From positions 40,582 to 104,581 of the forward strand of contig ABYL01000010.1 of assembly GCA_000173575.1 (NCBI GenBank): 64,000 bases of DNA. The letters are read 5' to 3'. The stretch is from Burkholderia sp. H160. Its GTDB lineage: Bacteria > Pseudomonadota > Gammaproteobacteria > Burkholderiales > Burkholderiaceae. A model generated the notes under the pieces. It had not been told where the DNA came from, ran no database searches, and saw only the letters and a list, made by a program, of their open reading frames with translations. The translations under genes and the position numbers were made by a program. Every line of letters starts with the position of its first letter. The stretch's first letter is position 1. Below are positions 17,713 through 25,086 of this stretch, one piece after another.

Positions 17713-18471
17713 ATGCGGTTGACAGGTAAAACGGCCATCGTCACGGGCGGCGGTTCGGGATTCGGCGAAGGCATCGCGAAGACCTTTGCACGCGAAGGCG
17801 CGAACGTCGTGGTCAACGACCTCAACGGGCCGGCCGCCGAACGCGTCGCTAGCGAGATCGCGATCGCGGGCGGCAAGGCGATCGCGGTGTCCGGCAACGT
17901 CGCGCAACGCGACGACTGGCGCACGCTGCGCGAAGCTGCGCTAGGCGATTTCGGCAGCGTGCAGATCGTCGTCAACAACGCGGGCACCACGCATCGCAAC
18001 AAGCCGGTGCTCGAAGTAACCGAGGCCGAGTTCGACCGCGTCTATGCGGTGAACGTGAAAAGCATCTACTGGAGCGTGCAGGAGTTCGTGCCGTATTTCC
18101 GCGAGCAAGGCGGCGGCAGCTTCATCAATATCGCGTCGACGGCGGGCGTGCGGCCGCGGCCGGGCCTCGTCTGGTACAACGGCAGCAAGGGCGCGGTGAT
18201 CGTCGCCAGCAAGTCGCTCGCGGTCGAGCTCGGGCCGGAGCGCATTCGCGTGAACTGCGTGAATCCGGTGATCGGCGAAACGGCGCTGCTGTCGGAGTTC
18301 ATGGGCGTCGAGGATACGCCGCAGAATCGGCAGAAGTTTCTCGCGGGGATTCCGCTCGGGCGGTTTTCGACGCCGCAGGATGTGGCGAATGCCGCGCTGT
18401 ATCTCGCTTCCGATGAGGCGGAGTTTATTACCGGCGTGTGCCTCGAAGTGGATGGGGGGCGCTGCGTATAG
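17713..18471 (+). CDS. SDR-family oxidoreductase
   Basis: A 252-residue classical short-chain dehydrogenase/reductase. The nucleotide-binding motif is T-G-G-G-S-G-F-G, with N-N-A-G following; the active site is Ser in N-I-A-S-T-A-G and W-Y-N-G-S-K (Tyr-x-x-x-Lys). Asp in V-V-V-N-D-L-N suggests NAD preference. ACGGAG lies just before the ATG at 17713, and longer in-frame starts overlap the upstream gene. As the middle gene of the aldehyde dehydrogenase/SDR/MFS set it likely oxidises an alcohol or hydroxy-acid upstream of the aldehyde dehydrogenase step. Confidence 0.9.
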   Translation: MRLTGKTAIVTGGGSGFGEGIAKTFAREGANVVVNDLNGPAAERVASEIAIAGGKAIAVSGNVAQRDDWRTLREAALGDFGSVQIVVNNAGTTHRNKPVLEVTEAEFDRVYAVNVKSIYWSVQEFVPYFREQGGGSFINIASTAGVRPRPGLVWYNGSKGAVIVASKSLAVELGPERIRVNCVNPVIGETALLSEFMGVEDTPQNRQKFLAGIPLGRFSTPQDVANAALYLASDEAEFITGVCLEVDGGRCV

Positions 18472-18557
18472 CGGCGAGTGAAGCGCTGCGCACGTGCCGC
18501 GGCTAGAATCGATCGGCCGCGGTACTTCAATTCCATAAAAATCGAGGAGACACAGTC

Positions 18558-19877
18558 ATGGCTAGTCCCGCAGATCCGCTCCACCATCCAGGCGCAGGCG
18601 CGCCACCTTCCACGTTCGAAGAGGCGACCTATCGCAAGGTCTCATGGCGACTCGCGCCACTATTGATGCTCTGCTACATCGTTGCGTATCTGGACCGCGT
18701 GAACGTCGGCTTCGCGAAACTGGGGATGAGCACCGACCTCGGCTTGAGCGATGCGGTGTATGGCTTCGGCGCGGGGATTTTCTTTATCGGCTATTTCATC
18801 TTCGAAGTGCCGAGCAATGTGATCTTGCACAAGGTCGGCGCGCGTGTGTGGATCGCGCGCATCATGATTTCGTGGGGCGTGATCTCGATGCTGACGATGT
18901 TCGTCACCACGCCGACGATGTTTTATGTGATGCGCTTTCTGCTCGGGCTTGCCGAGGCGGGGTTCTTTCCTGGGATCATTTTGTATCTCACCTACTGGTA
19001 TCCGGCGCAACGGCGTGGGCGGATGACGACGTGGTTCATGACGGCGATTGCGTTGTCGGGTGTGATTGGTGGGCCGGTGTCGGGTTATATCCTGAAGAAC
19101 TTTAACGGCGTGAACGGGTGGCATGGATGGCAGTGGCTGTTTCTGCTCGAGGGGATTCCTTCGGTGCTGGTCGGGATCGTCGTGTTCGTGATGCTCGATG
19201 ATCGGATTTCGAAGGCGAAGTGGCTTACCGACGAAGAGAAGCGATTGCTCGAGAGTCAGGTGTCCGCTGAAGAAGCAACCAAGCACGATATGCCGCTTCG
19301 ACAAGTGTTTACTAGCGGGCGAGTGTTGATGTTGGGCCTCACCTACTTCTCGTTTGTCATGGGGCTTTATGGGGTGAGCTTCTGGTTGCCGACGATTATC
19401 AAATCTACAGGCGTCACCGATGCGTTTGTGATCGGGTTGCTCTCGGCGGTGCCGTTTGCGGCGGCGGTCGTTGCTATGGTGTTTGCTGCGCGGAGTGCGG
19501 ACCGGTCGCGGGAGCGCAGGTGGCATATCGCATTACCCGCGTTTGCTGGGGCCGTTGGGCTCGTGCTTTCCGTCGTTTGGACGCATAACACCCTGCTTGC
19601 TATGGCGGGGTTGACGCTGGCTACGATGGGCATCCTCACTACCCTGCCGTTGTTTTGGAGTTTGCCTACTGCAATTCTTGCGGGGACAGGGGCGGCTGCG
19701 GGGATTGCGATGATCAATTCAATTGGGAATCTGGCGGGTTTCCTTAGTCCTTATGCCGTGGGGTGGTTGAAGCAGGTTACGGCGGCTAATGATTCGGGGA
19801 TGTATATGCTGGCGGCGTTTATGGTGCTTGGCGGACTACTGGCGATAAGCGTGCCGGCGAGGATGGTGAATAAATGA
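18558..19877 (+). CDS. MFS transporter, anion:cation symporter type
   Basis: A 439-residue, 12-helix carrier of the ACS (phthalate/tartrate permease) subfamily, recognised by Y-L-D-R-V-N-V-G-F-A in helix 1, the G-x-x-x-E-A-G-F-F-P-G-I helix 4-5 motif, and L-T-Y-W-Y-P-A-Q-R-R-G-R-M in the loop. ATG at 18558 follows a GAGGAG. It presumably imports the organic anion used by the two enzymes encoded just upstream. A hairpin terminator follows. Confidence 0.9.
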   Translation: MASPADPLHHPGAGAPPSTFEEATYRKVSWRLAPLLMLCYIVAYLDRVNVGFAKLGMSTDLGLSDAVYGFGAGIFFIGYFIFEVPSNVILHKVGARVWIARIMISWGVISMLTMFVTTPTMFYVMRFLLGLAEAGFFPGIILYLTYWYPAQRRGRMTTWFMTAIALSGVIGGPVSGYILKNFNGVNGWHGWQWLFLLEGIPSVLVGIVVFVMLDDRISKAKWLTDEEKRLLESQVSAEEATKHDMPLRQVFTSGRVLMLGLTYFSFVMGLYGVSFWLPTIIKSTGVTDAFVIGLLSAVPFAAAVVAMVFAARSADRSRERRWHIALPAFAGAVGLVLSVVWTHNTLLAMAGLTLATMGILTTLPLFWSLPTAILAGTGAAAGIAMINSIGNLAGFLSPYAVGWLKQVTAANDSGMYMLAAFMVLGGLLAISVPARMVNK

Positions 19878-19894
19878 AGTGGTTTTGCTGATGC

Positions 19895-19931
19895 CAAAGC
19901 CCTGGCGGCATATCGCCGCTGGGGCTTTGGT
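19895..19931. terminator. hairpin between convergent genes
   Basis: CCAAAGCCC (19895-19903) pairs with GGGCTTTGG (19923-19931), with a further inner stem GGCGG/CGCCG. It lies between the MFS stop and the convergent stop at 19933. There is no T-run, but position and stability fit a bidirectional terminator. Confidence 0.6.
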
Positions 19932-19932
19932 G

Positions 19933-20610
19933 CTAACTCGACCGTGTGCGCGGATCGCGGAATCTAAGTCCATCTACCCATTGCAGCCATTCGCCCTCAG
20001 ACATGTCGGCTGCTACGGTCTCTCTCCGCTTCCTTTCGAGAAATTCAGACTGATCGTCCAGACTGAGCGCCTCCCAATACGGGTCCCATATGTGGTGATA
20101 CCAATATTCAGCATTGCCTTGCAAAGAGCCCACGGTCGGGCCAAGCTCATGGAATGCAACCCACGGACAAGGCGGGTTGAACCCAGGGCTGGCGAGTCGC
20201 CGAATCAGCGCAACATCGTTAGTGAGGAGCTGCATATTTAATCCGGCAAACTCCCGGTCGTGCCTGACTAGCGTATGCAAATCACCTTGACTGTTGTGTT
20301 GCCAGTCCGTTTCATCCCGACCATCACGAATAGTCATGATGTAACTCTGCAACTGAGTTACTTCGATAGTCTGACGCACCAGAAAAGCGGTGACACCAAT
20401 ATCGCCCAGATCGCGAAGTGCGATATAAGCGGGTAGATCACCTGGCATCGCAGGTATCCCACCCTCTACAAACGTCTTTTTGAGTTTGTCGATGTCGAGC
20501 CCGAAGACATGCTCGATTGCTTCTATCTGCCGGTTTCCAGACGTCGAAGCAAAGCGCCGCTCCTGCCGCTTGCGGCCAATATCGTCGATCATTCTCTGCA
20601 ATGAGAACAC
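19933..20610 (-). CDS. hypothetical protein beside a glycine-zipper fragment
   Basis: A 225-residue soluble protein. The GTG at 20610 has AGGAG five bases before it and starts 11 bases after the stop of the glycine-zipper fragment, so it was the downstream gene of a pair. The sequence is helical at the N-terminus and rich in Trp and acidic residues later (W-Y-H-H-I-W-D-P-Y-W-E-A-L, E-G-E-W-L-Q-W-V-D-G-L). I do not recognise a family. Glycine-zipper C-termini followed by a small soluble gene are typical of antibacterial effector/immunity pairs, so an immunity role is a reasonable guess and no more. Confidence 0.6.
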   Translation of the reverse strand: MFSLQRMIDDIGRKRQERRFASTSGNRQIEAIEHVFGLDIDKLKKTFVEGGIPAMPGDLPAYIALRDLGDIGVTAFLVRQTIEVTQLQSYIMTIRDGRDETDWQHNSQGDLHTLVRHDREFAGLNMQLLTNDVALIRRLASPGFNPPCPWVAFHELGPTVGSLQGNAEYWYHHIWDPYWEALSLDDQSEFLERKRRETVAADMSEGEWLQWVDGLRFRDPRTRSS

Positions 20611-20621
20611 AGTGACTCCTG

Positions 20622-20782
20622 TTAGTGCGCCGGGATTCGCGCGGCGGCAAAGCTCCCGCCGAAATAGCCGATGGCCCCGAAAATGATCCCGCCAATCAGG
20701 CCTGTAACGACGGCGCCCGGTCCTGTCTCGACACCAATGATAGCCCCCGCGGCTGCGCCGATTCTTGCTCCAGCTATCGCAC
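20622..20782 (-). pseudogene. 3' fragment of a glycine-zipper membrane protein
   Basis: The last ~53 residues before a TAA at 20622-20624 form a glycine zipper (G-A-I-A-G-A-R-I-G-A-A-A-G-A-I-I-G, then G-L-I-G-G-I-I-F-G-A-I-G-Y-F-G-G). Such ends occur in membrane-active effectors and some colicin- or PAAR-associated toxins. Upstream the frame runs into a piece of an MFS gene on the opposite strand at ~20782, so the 5' part is gone. No start codon or ribosome site is left. Confidence 0.6.
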
Positions 20783-21224
20783 CATGGCCGTGATCGTCGC
20801 ACCGCTGAGCGATCGATATCCGTCCGGTTTGCTGTGCAGCGCGGGCCTCGTCGTTCTGGCGCTCGGCATGGGCTCATTGGCGACAATGAGCGTGGGCGCG
20901 TCCGGCTTCGGCGTAGCGTTGCGGCTCGCGGTGTGCGGCATTGGATTTGGACTGTTTCAGTCACCGAATATGAAGGAGATCATCAGCAGCGCCGCGCCAG
21001 CCCGCAGCGGCGGTGCCAGCGCTGTCGTTGCGATTTCTCGGCTGATGGGGCAGACCTGCGGCGCAGCGCTAGTCGCCCAATGCTTCCATTGGTCACCGGC
21101 GTATGGAACGCGGGCGGCGTTGTGGCTGGGCGCCACCTGCGCGTTGCTCGGCTGTGTCTTTAGCGCCATGCGTTTGCATCGGCCTGCGAGCGTCCATCCC
21201 GCCGGGGCGCGAGAAAGAGCTTGA
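20783..21224 (+). pseudogene. 3' fragment of an MFS (DHA2-type) exporter
   Basis: About 147 codons encode the last four or five helices of a 14-helix drug:proton antiporter (A-P-L-S-D-R-Y-P-S-G-L-L, then F-G-L-F-Q-S-P-N and the G-A-S-A-V-V-A-I-S-R-L-M-G-Q-T helix). The first two-thirds are missing and the cut coincides with the end of the glycine-zipper fragment, marking a recombination junction. Confidence 0.75.
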
Positions 21225-21236
21225 ACCATAGCCACT

Positions 21237-21575
21237 TCAACTTGCCTGTGCGTCTTCATGCCACGGATACTCCAGCTGCGACGCGACCAGATCCGCAGTG
21301 TCGCGCCCATAGCGGTCGGAGATGTCCGGTAACGCACGATCGAGCACAGTCGCGGAAGGCAATTCGGCTTCCAGCGTGATGATGAGGTCAGGGTGATGCG
21401 CGCCCGCGCGATCGAGCGCCTGCGCTGTTGGGCGACCGCCGATCGCCTCGACGAGCATCAGCGATACCGGAATGGACGCCGTCACCCCCGTCGTCGTCAC
21501 GACACCGCGGTCGACAACATAGCGCCGCGCGGGCGTCCAGTGCGTGCTCGGGTAAGCCGCCTCACCCGCAAAAAT
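21237..21575 (-). pseudogene. 3' fragment of a DJ-1/PfpI-family protein
   Basis: The bottom strand encodes R-Y-V-V-D-R-G-V-V-T-T-T-G-V-T-A-S-I-P-V-S-L, a hallmark of DJ-1/PfpI proteins related to GlxA regulators, then V-E-A-I-G-G-R and an acidic C-terminus. The N-terminal domain with the nucleophile elbow is absent, and the frame runs into the promoter of the next plus-strand gene. The longest start-to-stop frame here is only 87 codons. Confidence 0.65.
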
Positions 21576-21607
21576 CAGTACTGCCTTTATACAAGGGGTT
21601 GAAGGTA

Positions 21608-22345
21608 ATGAATCTAATAGTTCGGAAAAAACGTCTTCGCTTCGCTGCCGCTGGAATTTGCGCGATGCTTGCTTTGGGCATCACAGGGATCGTCTACGCG
21701 CTACCCTCATCCGCAGCGGCCGTATGTCCCGCGTGCTACGGCTTTCAGGAAGTACGGCCTGACGTTTATGTCCAGAAACAGGCCAGTGAGGACGAGCGCG
21801 CGGCAATCGTCATCACGATCGAGGATGCTCGCAGTGAACTGACAAAATTCTGGGGGCCGTTGGAAGCGAAACCCCGAATCCTTGTCTGCGCGGATGACGA
21901 CTGCTTCCGGCGCCTAGGTGGCGGCAAATGACGAGGCATGTCGCTTTTCGACCAGGCCGCTGTGTTATCGCCTCGCGGCAGCAACGTTACCATTGCTGCT
22001 CACGAACTCTCGATGAATGAACTGCACCACCGTCTCGGTTTATGGGCATTCGCTGCCGGACGGATGGCCATCTGGTTTAACGAGGGAATAGCGATGTATT
22101 CATCCAATGATCTTCGATACCTGTCACCGGCAGGCCAGGCAGACCGCTGTCTGGTTGCCACGCCAGGCCGGCTGCCTGCAGGCATGTTCGAGTGGAACAG
22201 AACTGCGTTGGTAGACCACGAGCTCTATGCAAAGGCCGCATGTCGCACGAGCCAGTCGATTGATTCACACGGTGGGGCGCCAGCGGCGGTAGCCCTCGTT
22301 GGAAAGATTGCTGTGGGCGTGCCGTTCGAGGAAGCATCGCGGTAG
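21608..22345 (+). pseudogene. metallopeptidase-like gene with a nonsense codon
   Basis: From the ATG at 21608 (GAAGG at 21601-21605) a membrane-anchor or signal segment (I-C-A-M-L-A-L-G-I-T-G-I-V-Y-A) leads into the protein. An in-frame TGA at 21929-21931 interrupts it, and the same frame continues to 22345. The distal part has H-E-L-S-M-N-E-L-H-H-R and W-F-N-E-G-I-A-M-Y, clearly from a zinc peptidase family in which the motif is H-E-x-x-H; here the second His position is Met. Two separate lesions, nonsense and loss of a ligand, argue that the gene is dead, unless the downstream ATG at 21938 is used for something else. Confidence 0.7.
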
Positions 22346-22485
22346 GAAGTTACGGATCAACTTTGACACTGGCATCTTTGCGGTAGGCCAAGGCACAGCA
22401 TATTGACCAGGCAGCGTTGGCTATGGCGCTAATCCTGGTGCATCGCAATCCAGGCGTCAAGTTGGAGCGAAAGTCGGAGGAGCAT

Positions 22486-22989
22486 ATGGCAAGCGATGAC
22501 CGCAACGAAAATGGCGGAAACAGCGATGTGCCGCCAGTTGCAAACCCGGGGGTCATGCGGCCGCCTTTCGTCTACCTGGGCGCGATCGTCCTCGGCGTGT
22601 TGCTGCATTTCGCCTCGCCAGTGCGGCTTGTGCCTCACTCAGTGAGTGGGCCACTCGGGGGCAGTGCAGTGCTGGCCGCTGTCGTGCTGTTTCTCTGGGC
22701 TGTGCGCACGCTTCGGGCCGCTGGCACCCCCGTGCCGGGAAATCGGCCCACCACCACGATCGTACGGAAGGGGCCCTTTCGATACAGCCGCAATCCGATC
22801 TACCTGGCTTTTTCGCTGCTCCAGTTCGGCCTTGCGTTGTGGGTCAACAGTCTCTGGCTATTGGTCACCCTCATGCCAGCAGTGGCGCTGATGTCGTTCG
22901 TGGTCATCCCGCGAGAAGAGCACTATCTGGAGAGTCGCTTCCCGTCGGAATACCTGCCCTACAAGGCTTCTGTGCGTCGCTGGCTGTGA
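22486..22989 (+). CDS. isoprenylcysteine methyltransferase-family membrane protein
   Basis: A 167-residue membrane protein with four hydrophobic segments and the SAM-binding C-terminal signature of the ICMT/PEMT family: G-P-F-R-Y-S-R-N-P-I-Y-L, and later R-E-E-H-Y-L-E-S-R-F ... Y-L-P-Y-K-A-S-V-R-R-W. The ATG at 22486 has CGGAGG upstream and is preferred over the longer frame. Bacterial members methylate lipids or small molecules; the substrate is unknown. It is a single gene beside the graveyard region. Confidence 0.85.
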   Translation: MASDDRNENGGNSDVPPVANPGVMRPPFVYLGAIVLGVLLHFASPVRLVPHSVSGPLGGSAVLAAVVLFLWAVRTLRAAGTPVPGNRPTTTIVRKGPFRYSRNPIYLAFSLLQFGLALWVNSLWLLVTLMPAVALMSFVVIPREEHYLESRFPSEYLPYKASVRRWL

Positions 22990-23047
22990 CCGCTTTCAGG
23001 AAAGGGCAATGTCACCGTCGGGTCGACCACGCCCTTTCTTCCGGTGG

Positions 23048-23680
23048 TCAACTCCGGCTCGCGACAGCAAGTCTGGCCGCCAAACCGGCGAAAACGGACG
23101 CGAGCATGTATTGAGGAACCCGCGATTGGCGTCGTCGGCCCACCCACCGCTGGCTAAGTTGACTTGCACCAAGAATGACGACGCCGTTCACGATCAGACC
23201 GATGAAGTTAAGCACGGTTGCGAGAGTCAAGATCTGAAAGGCGACAGCCCCGTCTTGCGGACGCACGAATTGCGGAAACAGCGCAAGGACAAACAAGGCC
23301 ATCTTCGGATTCAGCAGATTGGTTACCAACCCCTGCCTGAAAATCTTTCGAACGGGAGTATGACCTTCGTTTGCGGCAGGCGAAGTCGTTATAGGTGACG
23401 CACGAAGCGTCTTCCATGCGAGATAGAGAAGATAGGCGGCGCCGGCAAGCCGAACGGCATCGTAGGCGATGGGAACAGCAAGAAATAACTGGGACAGGCC
23501 AAACGCTGCCAGCATGGCGTGGCAATAGGTTCCGGTCAGAATTCCAGCAAGCGATGCAAAGCCAGCAGATCGTCCTTGGGCTACGCTTCTGGATGCGATG
23601 AGTAGCATGTCCGGACCAGGCGTCACGGTAAGGGCGAGACAAGCCCCCGCGAAAAGTCCAAGGGTAGGAAGACTAGACAT
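23048..23680 (-). CDS. LysE/RhtB-family amino-acid exporter
   Basis: A 210-residue, six-helix inner-membrane protein. The N-terminus A-L-T-V-T-P-G-P-D-M-L-L-I and the Q-G-R-S-A-G-F-A-S-L-A-G-I helix are signatures of the LysE translocator superfamily (RhtB/RhtC-like). Members export amino acids such as threonine or homoserine. It stands alone; the ICMT gene is convergent with it, 58 bases away. Confidence 0.93.
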   Translation of the reverse strand: MSSLPTLGLFAGACLALTVTPGPDMLLIASRSVAQGRSAGFASLAGILTGTYCHAMLAAFGLSQLFLAVPIAYDAVRLAGAAYLLYLAWKTLRASPITTSPAANEGHTPVRKIFRQGLVTNLLNPKMALFVLALFPQFVRPQDGAVAFQILTLATVLNFIGLIVNGVVILGASQLSQRWVGRRRQSRVPQYMLASVFAGLAARLAVASRS

Positions 23681-23847
23681 GAAAGGGCTCTCTGTGTGCG
23701 CGGGGCGCGGTTAAATGCAGAACGAGGATTTACATCGAGTCATTCGGTGCCGCAATCCCGCCTGACGATGGCTGTACCCGGATTCAAAATGGCCTACGTC
23801 AAAAGTGCCGATGAAGCCGTGGATAAAGATGACGGGTGTATCGCTCT

Positions 23848-24660
23848 TCATGTTGATAGTCCCGTCTTTGGGTGCGCTTCGGCTTGTTTCAGTTCGTCGT
23901 CAAGTTCGTCGAGTTCAAGCAAATGAGTCCGATCGTGGTCAAGCAACTCGCGCACGAGTTCTTCCAGAGTCATTCGCCACACGCCATCGCGTAGCCCGCA
24001 ACGCGCAAGCTGTTCCGGCCGCAACTTCCTTAGCGACGTGCAAAGCCGTGCTCTCGAATGCCGGAACGCTTTAATGGCATCGTCCAGGTCTTGATCGAGA
24101 TAGTTCAGCTCAGCGGCAAGCGCCGTGCCGTCCACCGACACGATTGTTGGCAAATCTTCCGTTCGAATCGCCCTGATTCTCTGCGCGAACACTGCGTCGA
24201 GGTCGCGCAGATGACACGCATGCTCTACCAGCGCGAAGCCCGTCCCCTTTGGCCGCTTGCGCCAGACCGCCATCGGAATGCGCGAGACGACACCGGCCAG
24301 CTTGTCAGGTGTTACCGAAAGTGCATCGATAACCTCACTAAAGGACAACCTGTTGGGATACGGACTGAATACAGCTCCATAACTAAATAATGCCCCGCCA
24401 ACGCGTCCCCGTGCCTGCACCACTTCGTGGCTGTGGGACCGCATCACCTCGGCCACCATCGCCCCGCAAAATTGTCGGGCGGTCGTGTCCTGCGCAATCT
24501 CGGGAAACTTGTGTGCAAGCTCATCCGCGACTGCCGCAATCGCAGCGACCCCGACTCGGGAGAGAGCCGCAAATTCAATGTAACGCTGGGGCGAACCTAT
24601 CAGCGCCTCTAACTGTTCGCCCAATGGCGTAGTTCTAAATCGGTCAAAGCGCGAGTGCAT
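23848..24660 (-). CDS. DinB-like protein with an extra N-terminal domain
   Basis: A 270-residue protein. The C-terminal ~150 residues match the DinB/YfiT four-helix family, with His in V-E-H-A-C-H-L-R-D-L-D and in L-D-H-D-R-T-H-L-L-E-L-D as metal ligands. The first ~100 residues are a separate helical segment (Q-R-Y-I-E-F-A-A-L-S-R-V-G-V-A-A) that I do not recognise. DinB-type proteins are metal-dependent thiol transferases or hydrolases of unknown substrate. A perfect 29-bp palindrome lies 23-51 bases upstream of the ATG, so expression is probably under a dedicated repressor. Confidence 0.75.
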   Translation of the reverse strand: MHSRFDRFRTTPLGEQLEALIGSPQRYIEFAALSRVGVAAIAAVADELAHKFPEIAQDTTARQFCGAMVAEVMRSHSHEVVQARGRVGGALFSYGAVFSPYPNRLSFSEVIDALSVTPDKLAGVVSRIPMAVWRKRPKGTGFALVEHACHLRDLDAVFAQRIRAIRTEDLPTIVSVDGTALAAELNYLDQDLDDAIKAFRHSRARLCTSLRKLRPEQLARCGLRDGVWRMTLEELVRELLDHDRTHLLELDELDDELKQAEAHPKTGLST

Positions 24661-24682
24661 GAGCGGTGCGGAGGTCTACGAC

Positions 24683-24711
24683 TTGTAACGTATCAAAACG
24701 ATACGTTACAA
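24683..24711. promoter_or_regulatory. 29-bp perfect palindrome (TetR-type operator-like)
   Basis: TTGTAACGTATC (24683-24694) and GATACGTTACAA (24700-24711) are exact reverse complements separated by AAAAC. Arm length, AT/CG alternation and 5-base spacer are like TetR/AcrR-family operators. It lies just upstream of the DinB-like gene start; no TetR gene is present in this window. Confidence 0.7.
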
Positions 24712-24746
24712 CGGTCGCGCGGTCAACAACGACTCAACGCAGACGT

Positions 24747-24792
24747 ATACCCCCGTACCCTATCCCGGGTAAGATAGCCCCCTACCCTATTC
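24747..24792. promoter_or_regulatory. direct repeats, candidate DmeR operator
   Basis: Two 19-base copies, starting at 24747 (ATACCCCCGTACCCTATCC) and 24774 (ATAGCCCCCTACCCTATTC), match at 16 positions and are 27 bases apart. The C-tract flanked by TA steps is the shape recognised by RcnR/DmeR repressors. The second copy ends 12 bases before the dmeR GTG. Confidence 0.6.
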
Positions 24793-24804
24793 AGGAGGCT
24801 AGCC

Positions 24805-25077
24805 GTGAGCCATACGATTCGCGAAAAACAGAAGCTGCTCAACCGGGTTCGCCGCATCAAGGGACAGGTCGAAGCCATTGAGCGCGCACTTGAAGAAGAG
24901 CGCGGCTGCATGGATGTGCTCCAACTCATCACCAGTAGCCGTGGCGCGATGAACGGATTGCTTGCCGTGGTTCTCGAAGACCACATCCGAACGCATCTCG
25001 TCGACGCAGAGCCGCACGACGAGCACGGCAGCGGCACCGAGGCGTTGATCGAGGTAGTCCACAGCTACTTCAAGTAA
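24805..25077 (+). CDS. dmeR: RcnR/DmeR-type nickel/cobalt-responsive repressor
   Basis: A 90-residue CsoR/RcnR-family repressor. The metal fingerprint fits RcnR exactly: His3, Cys35 (R-G-C-M-D), His60 and His64 (E-D-H-I-R-T-H), the residues that bind Ni(II)/Co(II) in that subgroup, rather than the Cys-His-Cys set of copper CsoR. The start is GTG at 24805 after AGGAGG. It lies nine bases before dmeF, and its likely operator repeats lie just upstream, so metal would release repression of both genes. Confidence 0.9.
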   Translation: MSHTIREKQKLLNRVRRIKGQVEAIERALEEERGCMDVLQLITSSRGAMNGLLAVVLEDHIRTHLVDAEPHDEHGSGTEALIEVVHSYFK

Positions 25078-25086
25078 GAGGAAACC

